A stretch of 64,000 bases of DNA from Pseudomonas sp. Bc-h (lineage in GTDB: Bacteria; Pseudomonadota; Gammaproteobacteria; Pseudomonadales; Pseudomonadaceae), in NCBI RefSeq assembly GCF_002080045.1, contig NZ_MUIN01000016.1, forward strand, positions 152 through 64,151, given 5' to 3'. Under the pieces are notes generated by a model. That model made no database searches. It saw only the letters and a list, made by a program, of their open reading frames with translations, and was not told where the DNA came from. Positions 10,253 to 18,437 of the stretch are shown piece by piece (the stretch's first letter is position 1; each line of letters begins with the position of its first letter). The position numbers and the translations under genes are program-made.

Positions 10253-11707
10253 TCAATGCCGCCAGAACGCCGGAATACACAGCACCAGCACGGTGATGAT
10301 TTCCAGTCGGCCCAGAAGCATCCCCACCGACAGAATCCACTTGGCGGCATCCGGCAGGGTCGAGAAGTTGCCCGCCGGGCCAATGGTCTCACCCAGCCCG
10401 GGCCCTACGCCCGACACCGTACTGGCCGCCCCCGTCAGCGCCGTCATCCAGTCCAGCCCCAGCAGTGACAGCAGCAGGGCGATCAGGCAGATGGTGATGG
10501 TGAAGAAGAACGAGAACGTCAGGATCGAGCGCACGATGTCGTCGTCCAGCCGGTGGCCGTTGTACTTCTGCTTGATCACCGCGCGAGGGTGAATCAGCTG
10601 ATTGAGGTTGGCCTTGAGCAGGATGTAGGCCACCTGAAACCGGAATACCTTCACGCCGCCTGCGGTCGAGCCGGAGCAGCCGCCGATGAATCCCAGATAG
10701 AAAAAGAACATCAGCGCAAAGTTGCCCCACAGGCTGTAGTCGCCCAGCGCGAAACCGGTGGTGGTGACAACCGAGGTGACGTTCAAGGCGACGTGTCGCA
10801 GGGCGTCGTACCACGGCAGATCGGTGGTGGCCCAATACCAAATGGTCATCACCAGCCAGGTCGCCAGCAACAGGCCGATGAAGCCCTGAACCTGTTCGTC
10901 CTTGATCAGCGCCTTGCGATGCCCGCGCAAGGTCGCGACATAGAGGGTGAAGGGCAGGCTGCCGAGGATCATCACCACGATCGCCACCCAGTGCACGGCC
11001 GGTTGCGACCATTTGGCCAGTGACTGGTCGGACGTGGAAAACCCGCCCGTTGAAATCGCCGACATCGCATGGTTGATCGCGTCGAACAGGCTCATCCCGG
11101 CCCACCAGAAGGCCAGGCTGCCGAGCACCGTGATGCCCACGTAAACCAGAACGATGGATTTGGCGACCATGTGCGAGCGCGGCATGACCTTTTCCGATCG
11201 GTCCGAGGACTCGGTCTGGAACAGGCGCATGCCACCGATGCGCAGCAGCGGGAGAATAGCGACCGCCATACCGATGAAGCCGATGCCGCCCAGCCAGTGC
11301 AGCAGCGAACGCCAGATCAGAATCCCCGGCGACATCTTGTCCAGACCGCTCAGCACCGTCGAACCGGTGGCTGTGATCCCGGACATGCTCTCGAAAAAGG
11401 AGTCGGTGTAACTGATGTGCTGGGTCAGCAAAAAGGGCAGGGCGGCGAAGATGCACACCACGACCCAACTGCTGACGGTCAGCAGGTACATGTCTCGTGG
11501 CCGCAGATGAACGTGTTCCCGACGTCCCTGACCGACCAGAGCAAGCCCTGCAACGAAGGTGATCAGGCTCGACCACAGGAACGACGGCATGTCGCCGGTG
11601 CGATCAAAGATCAGCAGCGTCGCCATGGGCACGACCATGGCGATGGCCAGGGTGATGAGGAAGATGCCGATAATGAAGCCGATGATGCGGAGTGTCGGCA
11701 ACGCCAT
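10253..11707 (-). CDS. trkH: Trk potassium transporter membrane subunit TrkH
   Basis: A 484-residue inner-membrane potassium channel subunit, the usual length. It has the K+-channel-like selectivity loops, each with a conserved Gly: GITATGSTVL, SAISTGGFSTSD, VVTTTGFALGDY and ASTVSGVGPG. Hydrophobic spans fill the remainder. TrkH works with the NAD-binding regulator TrkA, which is not encoded nearby. The ATG at 11707 gives MALPTLRIIGFIIG, matching the family start; the longer frame to 11764 adds non-membrane residues. Divergent from the nitroreductase gene. Confidence 0.95.
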   Translation of the reverse strand: MALPTLRIIGFIIGIFLITLAIAMVVPMATLLIFDRTGDMPSFLWSSLITFVAGLALVGQGRREHVHLRPRDMYLLTVSSWVVVCIFAALPFLLTQHISYTDSFFESMSGITATGSTVLSGLDKMSPGILIWRSLLHWLGGIGFIGMAVAILPLLRIGGMRLFQTESSDRSEKVMPRSHMVAKSIVLVYVGITVLGSLAFWWAGMSLFDAINHAMSAISTGGFSTSDQSLAKWSQPAVHWVAIVVMILGSLPFTLYVATLRGHRKALIKDEQVQGFIGLLLATWLVMTIWYWATTDLPWYDALRHVALNVTSVVTTTGFALGDYSLWGNFALMFFFYLGFIGGCSGSTAGGVKVFRFQVAYILLKANLNQLIHPRAVIKQKYNGHRLDDDIVRSILTFSFFFTITICLIALLLSLLGLDWMTALTGAASTVSGVGPGLGETIGPAGNFSTLPDAAKWILSVGMLLGRLEIITVLVLCIPAFWRH

Positions 11708-11881
11708 GCAGTCGCTCTGATCAGGTAGTGGAAAGGCGCACATTCTACTCGTGGGTGATACCAAGTAAACCGAGGGCGTTTCCGAGTGTCTTGTAAGTAA
11801 TTGCTGCTGTCATTCGTTATTGAAGTTCAAGAAGGCGTTTGCAGCACTACAATGCCTCATCATTTTTCAGGAGACGAAGTA

Positions 11882-12442
11882 ATGGAAGCGCTCGATTTAC
11901 TGCTCAACCGCGTGTCCGTCCCTCGGCTGATCGAGCCGGCTCCGGACGCCGCGCAGCGGGAAATTCTGTTCGGCGCCGCCCTGCGTGCGCCCGATCACGG
12001 CGGTCTGCGGCCATACCGTTTCCTGACCGTGGAAGGCGAGGCGCGCAATCGTATGGGCAGTCTGCTGGCCGAGGCGCTGGTGGAGAACGGCGGCGGTGCT
12101 GACGAGAAGGCACTGGAGAAAGCCCGTTCAGGTCCGCTGCGCGCGCCACTGGTAGTCGTGGTTATTGCCAAACCGCAGGACCACTACAAGGTGCCGAAGG
12201 CAGAGCAGGTCATCACCGCAGGCTGTGCGGCTCACGGTGTGTTGCTGGCGGCATACGCACTGGGTGTTGGCGCGATATGGCGTACGGGCGAACTGGCCTA
12301 TTCAGCCCATGTGGCCAGAGGCCTGGGCTTGGCAGCTGGTGAAGAGGTCGTAGCCTTCCTTTACCTCGGAACCCCGCTCAACCCGGCGCGTGAGGCACCG
12401 AAGCCGGACGTCGTAGACTTCGTCAGTGAATGGCAGGGCTGA
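11882..12442 (+). CDS. Nitroreductase family protein, YdjA-like
   Basis: A 186-residue FMN-dependent oxidoreductase. The flavin-binding RAPDHGGLRPYRF motif near the N terminus and the AAYALGVGAIWRTGELAY segment match E. coli YdjA (183 residues), a minimal nitroreductase. Its natural substrate is not established. The start at 11882 follows GGAGACGAAGTA and gives MEALDLLLNRVSVPRL, the family N terminus. It is followed by a REPIN. Confidence 0.9.
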   Translation: MEALDLLLNRVSVPRLIEPAPDAAQREILFGAALRAPDHGGLRPYRFLTVEGEARNRMGSLLAEALVENGGGADEKALEKARSGPLRAPLVVVVIAKPQDHYKVPKAEQVITAGCAAHGVLLAAYALGVGAIWRTGELAYSAHVARGLGLAAGEEVVAFLYLGTPLNPAREAPKPDVVDFVSEWQG

Positions 12443-12469
12443 TCCGGTCCAAGTGACGTTGCGCGGCTT

Positions 12470-12556
12470 GTGGGAGGGAGCTTGCTTGCGAAAGCGGTGT
12501 GTCATTCAAGATTTCTGTGGCTGATATGACCCATTCGCGAGCAAGCTCCCTCCCAC
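12470..12556. repeat. REPIN, GTGGGAGGGAGCTTGC family
   Basis: GTGGGAGGGAGCTTGCTTGCGA on the left and TCGCGAGCAAGCTCCCTCCCAC on the right are near-perfect inverted arms of about 22 bases around a variable 40-base centre. The same element recurs at 40400 and 47137, with a lone arm at 6854. Such elements are mobilised by RAYT transposases; none is encoded in this window. Confidence 0.9.
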
Positions 12557-12592
12557 AGGGCCTGTGTTTCTTCAGTGAGTACGATGTGACTT

Positions 12593-13936
12593 TTAAACCG
12601 TAGGGGAGAAGTTTGTATCCCGCGGCACCACGATGCTGGCGATGAACCCGCCCTGTGGATGATTCTCCAGCATCAGACTCCCCCCATGTTTTTCCGCCGC
12701 GCGCTTGGCAATGGCCAGACCCAGGCCGTAGCCCGGCGCGGTCTGGTTGGGCGCGCGGTAGAACGGCTCGCCCAGTTGGGCCAGATGTTCCGCGCTCACA
12801 CCAGGGCCATGGTCGCGTACGCTGATGAACAGCGTATCGTCCTCGTTGCGCGCGCTCAGTTCGATGGATTGGCCCGGCGGATTGAAGCGCACGGCATTGC
12901 GTAGCAGGTTATCCAGCGCCCGCTCCAGCACATTCGGCCAACCCTGTAATTGAACGCCTGACTGGACGTCGACATTGATCGCCTGCTCGGTGCTGCTCAT
13001 CTCGGTTTCGGCCTTGAGGTGATGCAGCAACCCCGGCAGATCCACCGGCGTGGCATCACCCATGTCAGCGTCGAGCCGCGCCAGCGCCAGAATTTCGCTG
13101 ATCAGTTCCTCAAGCCGGTCGCATTCGCGGGTCAGCCGTGGCCAGAGTTTGTCTCGTTCGGCAGGTTCTGCTCGTTCGGCCAGTGCCAAGGCTATCCGCA
13201 ATCGCGCCAAGGGCGAGCGCAGTTCATGAGATACGTCGCGCAGCAACTGACGCTGGCTGCCGATCAGGCTCTGCAGGCGTGCGCCCATGCGGTTGAAATC
13301 GTTGGCCAGTACGCCGAATTCGTCGCGCCGGTTCGCCAGCTGCGCCAGGCTGTTCTGTTGATACGTGGTCTGCCCCAGATCGTGCACGGCGCCGCGCAAT
13401 CGGCTCAACGGGCGGGTAATCGACAGCGTGACCAAAAGACTGAACAACGTGAGAACAACGAGTGCTATGCCGAGCGCGCTGAGCGGCCATAGCAGGCTTT
13501 CGCGGTGCCAGGCGTCCAGTTCCGGGTGCGGTATGCGATAGATCAGCAGGTAGGTTTCGCCGGTTTTCGGGCTGGTGTATTCGGTGGTCAGGCGCCGCCA
13601 TGGCAGAGGGCGCTCGTCATCTTTTTGCTGGCGCGCTTCGAACGCCGCTGCGCGAGGCGGGAAGGTGCCGGGAATCACTGCTTCGCCGCTGTCGTTCAAC
13701 ACCTGGACGTCAATGTGGTACTTGCGCTTGAGGTCTTGCAGATACTCCTGAGAAGGGCCTTCGCCTTGCTCATCGTAAAGCTGCGTCCACTTCTCCGGCA
13801 GTTTATGCAGGCCGGGGTGGCGACTGAGGATCCAGGCATCCTGATTGAGCATGTGCCCCAGCAGAATCGACAGACCTGCCACCAATGCGATAGCGAGCCA
13901 GAAACTCGCCAGGATTCGCCAGAACAATGAACGCAC
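12593..13936 (-). CDS. cpxS: Sensor histidine kinase, CpxA/CpxS-like
   Basis: A 447-residue membrane kinase. It has one N-terminal span (ILASFWLAIALVAGLSILLG), a periplasmic domain of about 130 residues, a second span (LSALGIALVVLTLFSLLVTL), a HAMP domain, the phosphoacceptor box DVSHELRSPLARLR, and ATP-binding motifs (N box NLLRNAVRFNP, DHGPGV, YGLGLAIAKR). The GTG at 13936 preceded by GAGGGA is the best start; the long upstream frame has no signal-like sequence. Gene order with the Spy-like protein and regulator matches the Pseudomonas cpx locus (PA3204-PA3206 in PAO1), so envelope-stress sensing is likely. A hairpin ahead of it should lower its expression relative to the Spy-like gene. Confidence 0.88.
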   Translation of the reverse strand: MRSLFWRILASFWLAIALVAGLSILLGHMLNQDAWILSRHPGLHKLPEKWTQLYDEQGEGPSQEYLQDLKRKYHIDVQVLNDSGEAVIPGTFPPRAAAFEARQQKDDERPLPWRRLTTEYTSPKTGETYLLIYRIPHPELDAWHRESLLWPLSALGIALVVLTLFSLLVTLSITRPLSRLRGAVHDLGQTTYQQNSLAQLANRRDEFGVLANDFNRMGARLQSLIGSQRQLLRDVSHELRSPLARLRIALALAERAEPAERDKLWPRLTRECDRLEELISEILALARLDADMGDATPVDLPGLLHHLKAETEMSSTEQAINVDVQSGVQLQGWPNVLERALDNLLRNAVRFNPPGQSIELSARNEDDTLFISVRDHGPGVSAEHLAQLGEPFYRAPNQTAPGYGLGLAIAKRAAEKHGGSLMLENHPQGGFIASIVVPRDTNFSPTV

Positions 13937-13965
13937 GTGAATCCCTCGATCAAGCCCCTGAACTG

Positions 13966-14000
13966 TAAAAGCCCGACACGCCGGGGAAAGCGTGTCGGGT
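13966..14000 (-). terminator. Intercistronic hairpin between spy-like gene and kinase
   Basis: A perfect 10-base-pair stem (CCCGACACGC with GCGTGTCGGG, loop of 8) followed on the minus strand by CTTTT. It lies between the Spy-like stop and the kinase start, so it should act as a partial terminator that favours the chaperone. Confidence 0.75.
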
Positions 14001-14030
14001 TGGAGAGTGTACTGCCGCGCCAGCAGCGTG

Positions 14031-14474
14031 TTACTGGGTTTTCTGCGCCTTTTGCGCTTTCCAGGCTTCGAACTCGGCACGGTCTGCGCGACGTTGGGCC
14101 TGATCCTTCTGGATCTGATCAAAAGTCTTTTGCTGATCCGGGGTCAGCATGGCGCGGATGTCGGCCTGGGTTTTCGCGTGCTTGGCTGCCAGTTCATCCT
14201 GCATGGCCTTTTGATCGGCTGGCGACAGCTTGGCCAGGTACTTCTGAGTGATTTCGGAGCGGCTGTGCCATTGATCGCCCATCAGTTTGCCGACTTGCTG
14301 GCGTTGTTCCGGGGTCAGGTTCAGTTTGTCGAACGGGCCTTTGCGGTGATGCATGCCTGGGCCGTCGAAGCCTGGGCCGCCTGGGCCAGCCATGTGGCCG
14401 CCTTCTGGAGGCATTGCCATTGCAACGGTAGGCAGAGCAGCAGCGAACATCAAAGCCATCAGAGTCTTGCGCAT
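14031..14474 (-). CDS. Spy/CpxP-like periplasmic chaperone (LTXXQ)
   Basis: A 147-residue secreted protein. A signal peptide (MRKTLMALMFAAALPTVAMA) is followed by a Gly/His/Met-rich linker and two LTXXQ motifs: LTPEQRQQ and LTPDQQK. These define the Spy/CpxP family of small helical periplasmic chaperones and Cpx inhibitors. The linker (HMAGPGGPGF, MHHRKG) might bind metals. The gene sits between the response regulator and the kinase, and an upstream GTAAA-N6-GTAAA element suggests control by that regulator. Confidence 0.9.
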   Translation of the reverse strand: MRKTLMALMFAAALPTVAMAMPPEGGHMAGPGGPGFDGPGMHHRKGPFDKLNLTPEQRQQVGKLMGDQWHSRSEITQKYLAKLSPADQKAMQDELAAKHAKTQADIRAMLTPDQQKTFDQIQKDQAQRRADRAEFEAWKAQKAQKTQ

Positions 14475-14557
14475 GGTGTATCTCCTTGTCTCGAATCCGG
14501 CTCTGTGCCGGTTGTGGCCAGTTTAGGGAGATCAAGGTCAAGCGAGGTCAGGCGTGC

Positions 14558-14573
14558 GTAAAGCTTGGGTAAA
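14558..14573 (-). promoter_or_regulatory. Candidate CpxR box ahead of the Spy-like gene
   Basis: Two GTAAA pentamers as a direct repeat separated by 6 bases (GTAAAGCTTGGGTAAA on the plus strand), about 85-100 bases before the Spy-like start. The enterobacterial CpxR consensus is GTAAA repeated with a spacer of about 5. Location next to a CpxR-like regulator supports the call; no experiment is implied. Confidence 0.5.
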
Positions 14574-14612
14574 GAGGGTTTGTGATCGAACTGACACAGG
14601 AAATGACCGGGA

Positions 14613-14680
14613 TGTAGCAGTGCGGCTTGCCAGCGGGGCGTCATCAAAAATCGCAACCGCCGGCAAGCTGGACCGCTACG
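14613..14680. repeat. REPIN, TGTAGCAG family
   Basis: TGTAGCAGTGCGGCTTGCC on the left pairs with GGCAAGCTGGACCGCTAC on the right. It lies directly after cpxR and before the Spy-like promoter region. Confidence 0.75.
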
Positions 14681-14695
14681 GGAGCCAGTCGCAGC

Positions 14696-15373
14696 TTACA
14701 CCGCGTAGTAATACCCACGGCTGCGCAACGCCACGATCCGTGGCCGGCCATCGGCATGGGGCCCGATCTTCTTGCGCAGGTTGCTGACGTGCATGTCCAG
14801 GCTGCGGTCGTAGAGAGTGAGTTTGCGGCCCAGCGCCAGTTGCGCCAGTTCCTGTTTCTCCAGCGGCTCACCGGGCTGCCCGAGCAGGGCTTCGAGCAGG
14901 CGTGCTTCGGAGACGGTCAGGGTGAAATCCTGATCGTCGATGGTTACCACACCGCGCGCTGGGCTGAACGTCAGGTCGCCCAGTTCGATCTGGCTGGAAA
15001 CCGCCGCAGGATGGCTGCGGCGCAGCACGGCACGCAAACGTGCGGTCAGTTCGCGGGGATCGCAGGGCTTGGCCAGATAATCGTCGGCCCCCAGCTCCAG
15101 CCCCAGAATACGGTCCAGCGGCTCGCCGCGCGCCGAGAGCATCAGCACGGGAAGGTCGGGGTGATCGGTGCGTAATTGCTTGAGCAGCTCCAGACCGCTG
15201 CCGTCAGGCAGCATCACGTCCAGCACCACAGCCGCGGGAGCGGATTCGGCGAGCGCCTTGCGGGCGCTCTGGCCATCGTGGCAAGCCTGCACCTGAAAGC
15301 CTTCCTGGCTCAACCAACTGCTCAGGAGCTCACACAGCTCCTGGTCATCATCAATAAGTAACAGCTCGCTCAT
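14696..15373 (-). CDS. cpxR: OmpR-family response regulator, CpxR-like
   Basis: A 225-residue regulator with a receiver domain (acid pocket DDD at 8-10, phosphoacceptor Asp52 in VVLDVMLPDG, Thr/Ser switch VLMLSARG, Lys in DDYLAKP) and a C-terminal winged helix ending in LYDRSLDMHVSNLRKKIGPH. This is the cognate regulator of the kinase at 12593-13936. Its start is 7 bases after the stop of the coiled-coil membrane protein gene, so those two form one transcript. The Spy-like gene and kinase follow after a 220-base gap with its own probable promoter. Confidence 0.92.
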   Translation of the reverse strand: MSELLLIDDDQELCELLSSWLSQEGFQVQACHDGQSARKALAESAPAAVVLDVMLPDGSGLELLKQLRTDHPDLPVLMLSARGEPLDRILGLELGADDYLAKPCDPRELTARLRAVLRRSHPAAVSSQIELGDLTFSPARGVVTIDDQDFTLTVSEARLLEALLGQPGEPLEKQELAQLALGRKLTLYDRSLDMHVSNLRKKIGPHADGRPRIVALRSRGYYYAV

Positions 15374-15380
15374 GACTCAC

Positions 15381-15800
15381 TCAATTTAGCCATTGCCGAC
15401 GCCGTCTACGCCAGCCGCTGGCAAAGATACCGCACAGCAGGGCCACCATTGCAACGGCGCCCCCTGTGACGAACCATTGTTGTTGCTCGGTCAGCACGCG
15501 CGCAGGCATGACCGACTGTGCTTCTTTGAGCTGCAGTTTAAGCCTTTGGTTCTCCTGACGCAGGCGTTGGAGCTGAATAGTTTCGCGTTCAGTGTCGGCA
15601 TTCTGCAGTTGCCGGGTCAATTCCTCGCGTTGTTTCTCGCTGTCGGCCAGGCGCTGGCGAAGCTCGCTCAACTGGCTGGCGGCATTGGGCAACGGCAAGG
15701 CGTGACTGACGCTGTCGCTCGTTTCGTCTGCCTGGACATCGAAACTGATCGCCGAAACGGCCAGCGCGGCCGCCAGCAGACACCACGGACGTGGACGCAT
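15381..15800 (-). CDS. Exported coiled-coil protein with C-terminal membrane anchor
   Basis: A 139-residue protein. A signal peptide (RPRPWCLLAAALAVSAISFDVQA) is followed by a heptad-rich coiled coil (LSELRQRLADSEKQREELTRQ onward, about residues 40-95) and a C-terminal membrane span (WFVTGGAVAMVALLCGIFASGW) with a basic tail RRRRR. The layout recalls the YgiM/TIGR04211 type but without an SH3 domain; no function is assigned. AGGAG precedes the ATG at 15800. It is the first gene of a two-gene unit with cpxR, suggesting a link to envelope stress. I do not recognise the family precisely. Confidence 0.8.
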   Translation of the reverse strand: MRPRPWCLLAAALAVSAISFDVQADETSDSVSHALPLPNAASQLSELRQRLADSEKQREELTRQLQNADTERETIQLQRLRQENQRLKLQLKEAQSVMPARVLTEQQQWFVTGGAVAMVALLCGIFASGWRRRRRQWLN

Positions 15801-15907
15801 CTGATACTCCTGACTTTTCTTGCGGCACCAGACCCGCGCACCGGCTTTATTGGGCATTTGGCAAGATATCGGCAGCAGGATGCGAATAATGAGCAGTCAG
15901 GAGGCGA

Positions 15908-15937
15908 ATACGAAACCGGCCTCATGAAGAGGCCGGA
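15908..15937 (-). terminator. Terminator after yciB-yciI
   Basis: A perfect 8-base-pair stem CCGGCCTC/GAGGCCGG with a 5-base loop, followed on the minus strand by TTTCGTATT. It lies 20 bases after the yciI stop. Confidence 0.75.
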
Positions 15938-15955
15938 TCGCGAACAGGCAGGACG

Positions 15956-16255
15956 TTACGGCAGGACTTGCTTGAACGGCTTGACCACGACGTGATCGTA
16001 GACACCGGCCTTGATATACGGGTCGGCGTCGGCCCAGGCCTGTGCCGCGCTCAGGGATTCGAACTCGGCAACGATCAGGCTGCCAGTGAAACCGGCGGCG
16101 CCCGGGTCATTGCTGTCCACTGCAGGGTTCGGGCCGGCGAGAATGATGCGACCTTCGGCCTTCAGTGCGGTCAGGCGCTCCAGATGCGCAGGACGCGCTT
16201 CCAGGCGTTTTTCCAGCGAGTTGGCGACATCCGTTGCTACGATGGCGTAGAGCAT
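15956..16255 (-). CDS. yciI: YciI-like protein
   Basis: A 99-residue ferredoxin-like-fold protein, starting MLYAIVATDVANSLEKR and carrying the family's conserved His in RPAHLERL and Asp in WADADPY. YciI proteins look like small lyases or dehalogenases structurally, but no activity has been established. The ATG at 16255 is one base after the yciB stop, giving a tight two-gene operon as in E. coli. The longer frame to 16339 overlaps yciB and is not used. Confidence 0.93.
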   Translation of the reverse strand: MLYAIVATDVANSLEKRLEARPAHLERLTALKAEGRIILAGPNPAVDSNDPGAAGFTGSLIVAEFESLSAAQAWADADPYIKAGVYDHVVVKPFKQVLP

Positions 16256-16256
16256 T

Positions 16257-16865
16257 TCAGTCCTCTGTCTTTTTTGTTGAAGGCTGGGTCGATGCGTCGG
16301 CATCGTGAATGTGACGGGCCAGGAAGATGCCTTGGCCAATCAGGAAAATCAGGGTCATGCCCAGGCTTCCGAAGACTTTGAAGTCGACCCAGAAGTCCTG
16401 GTAGGTGAACGCGACGTAGAGGTTGGCCGCGCCGCAGAACAGGAAGAACACGATCCAGGCGATGTTCAGCCTGACCCATATCGGCTGTGGCAGTGTCAGG
16501 GCGTGGCCCATGATGCGCTGGATCAGCAGACGGTCGCCGATGAAGTGGCTGCCGGCGAAGATCAGGGCGAACACCCAGTTGACCACCGGGGCTTTCCATT
16601 TGAGGAAGGTTTCGCTGTGAAACGCCAGGGTCAGGCTACCGAAGACCAGGCAGGCAACCAGCGTCAGCCACTGGCTTTTTTCCAGCTTGCCCTGACGAAC
16701 GTAGAGGATGCCGTAGACCACGATGGAACTGGCGATCAACATCGCGGTGGCGCTGAAAATCCCGCCTACCATGAAGCTGTGGCCGAGGATATCGACGGCT
16801 TGAGGACTGATTTTGTAGACGATGAAAAACAGGATGAGCGGGATGAAGTCGATGAATTGTTTCAC
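16257..16865 (-). CDS. yciB: Inner-membrane septation protein A (YciB)
   Basis: A 202-residue multi-span inner-membrane protein starting from a GTG (KQFIDFIPLILFFIVYK). It has about five hydrophobic segments and the conserved KWKAPVVNWVFALIF and FWVDFKVFGSLGMTL blocks. YciB helps keep the envelope and division machinery stable in E. coli. The GTG at 16865 fits the family N terminus; there is no strong ribosome-binding site. Divergent from the PHP gene, 65 bases away. Confidence 0.93.
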   Translation of the reverse strand: MKQFIDFIPLILFFIVYKISPQAVDILGHSFMVGGIFSATAMLIASSIVVYGILYVRQGKLEKSQWLTLVACLVFGSLTLAFHSETFLKWKAPVVNWVFALIFAGSHFIGDRLLIQRIMGHALTLPQPIWVRLNIAWIVFFLFCGAANLYVAFTYQDFWVDFKVFGSLGMTLIFLIGQGIFLARHIHDADASTQPSTKKTED

Positions 16866-16930
16866 AGTAAGAGCCAGAAGCTGGATGTGACGGCATAATA
16901 ACAAACATCAATGACTGCGAAAGCGCCCCT

Positions 16931-17791
16931 ATGAATGTCGATCTGCACTGCCACAGTACCGCTTCCGATGGGGGGCTTGCGCCCGCGGCACTCGTCGCCC
17001 GTGCCCATGAGAACGGCGTCCGCGTGCTGGCGCTGACCGACCACGACACCATCGAAGGCCTTGAAGAAGCCCGTGCGGCGGCGCTTGCGCTGGACATGCA
17101 GCTGATCAACGGCATCGAGCTGTCCTGCACCTGGGGCGGTGCCACCATCCATATTCTGGGTTATGGCTTTGATGTCGATGCCCGGCCTTTGCTCGATGCC
17201 ATTGAGCAATTGCACACCGGCCGCTGGTTGCGCGCCGAAGAAATCAGTCGCAAATTGGCGATGAAAGGTATGCCCGGCGCGCTGGAAGGTGCCCGTGCGG
17301 TGCAACAGGCACTGGGTGACAGCGGCAATGCCCCTGCCAGACCACACTTCGCCGACTTTCTGGTCAATGAAGGTTTCGTGAAGGATCGCGCCGAAGCGTT
17401 TCGCAAATGGCTCGGTGCAGGCAAGCTTGGCGACGTCAAGCAACACTGGCCAACGCTGGAAGACACCGTTGCCACCTTGCGTGCCGCCGGCGCCTGGGTG
17501 AGCCTTGCCCATCCCTGGCATTACGATTTCACTCGCAGCAAACGTCGCAAACTGGTGGCCGATTTCATTCAGGCCGGCGGTCATGCGATGGAAGTGGTCA
17601 ATGGCCTGCAGCCCGCCGATCAAGTCGGCAGCCTGGCCATCCTGGCCCGTGAATTTGGTCTGCTGGTCAGCGCCGGCAGCGATTTCCATGCGCCCGGCGC
17701 CTGGTCCGAGATTGGTGTCTATCGCCCATTGCCTGAGGATCTGCCGCCACTTTGGGGTCGATTCAAACATGACCAGCCTACTGCCGTCTGA
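16931..17791 (+). CDS. rnm: PHP-domain phosphoesterase, RNase AM (YciV/TrpH)-like
   Basis: A 286-residue PHP-superfamily enzyme. Metal ligands are visible in DLHCHSTASDG, LTDHDT, NGIELSC, the HPWHYD segment and GSDFHAPG. E. coli YciV (RNase AM) is a 5'-3' exoribonuclease that trims the 5' ends of rRNA and also hydrolyses 3',5'-nucleotide bisphosphates; the family length matches. It heads an operon with yciO 13 bases downstream, then scpA and scpB, as in many gamma-proteobacteria. Confidence 0.9.
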   Translation: MNVDLHCHSTASDGGLAPAALVARAHENGVRVLALTDHDTIEGLEEARAAALALDMQLINGIELSCTWGGATIHILGYGFDVDARPLLDAIEQLHTGRWLRAEEISRKLAMKGMPGALEGARAVQQALGDSGNAPARPHFADFLVNEGFVKDRAEAFRKWLGAGKLGDVKQHWPTLEDTVATLRAAGAWVSLAHPWHYDFTRSKRRKLVADFIQAGGHAMEVVNGLQPADQVGSLAILAREFGLLVSAGSDFHAPGAWSEIGVYRPLPEDLPPLWGRFKHDQPTAV

Positions 17792-17804
17792 ACAGGAAGA
17801 TACC

Positions 17805-18437
17805 GTGAGTCAATTTTTCCAGGTCCACCCGGAGAACCCTCAGTCGCGCTTGATCAAGCAGGCTGTTGAGATCATCAGGGCGGGCGGTCTGGTGGTTTAC
17901 CCGACCGATTCATCCTATGCGTTGGGTTGTCGAATGGAAGACAAGACAGCGGTGGACCGTATTCGCCGGCTGCGTCAGCTCGACGACAAGCACAATTTCA
18001 CGCTGATGTGCTGCGACCTTTCGCAACTGGGAACCTTCGCCAAGGTAGACACCGCTGCTTTCCGGCTGCTTAAAGCCCATACGCCGGGGCCATACACGTT
18101 CATTCTGGGCGCCACCCGCGACGTACCGCGGCTGGTGTTGCATCCCAAACGTCGCACCATCGGGTTGCGCGTGCCGGAACACCCGATCGCTCAGGCGTTG
18201 CTGCGCGAGCTCGGCGAGCCGCTGATGAGCGTCAGCCTGATCATGCCGGGAGAAACCCTGCCGATGAGCGATCCTCACGAGATGCGTGAAGTGCTCGAAC
18301 ATCAGGTCGACCTGATCATCGATGGCGGCGAAGGCGGCATTTCCGCTTCCACCGTCATCAATTTGTCCGAAGGCGATCCGCAAGTGGTGCGTGTCGGTTG
18401 TGGCGATCCGACGCCATTTGGGGTCGAAGTCGAGTGA
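17805..18437 (+). CDS. yciO: YciO, Sua5/YrdC-family protein
   Basis: A 210-residue YrdC-fold protein starting at GTG 17805 (SQFFQVHPENPQ). KxR-type and nucleotide-binding elements such as GLVVYPTDSSYALGC, KHNFTLMC and PGPYTFIL are present. The family includes TsaC/Sua5, which make threonylcarbamoyl-AMP for t6A37; YciO itself binds RNA and ATP with weak TsaC-like activity, so it is probably not the main t6A enzyme. A long upstream extension of the frame overlaps the PHP gene and is discarded. Its stop overlaps the scpA GTG by four bases. Confidence 0.92.
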   Translation: MSQFFQVHPENPQSRLIKQAVEIIRAGGLVVYPTDSSYALGCRMEDKTAVDRIRRLRQLDDKHNFTLMCCDLSQLGTFAKVDTAAFRLLKAHTPGPYTFILGATRDVPRLVLHPKRRTIGLRVPEHPIAQALLRELGEPLMSVSLIMPGETLPMSDPHEMREVLEHQVDLIIDGGEGGISASTVINLSEGDPQVVRVGCGDPTPFGVEVE

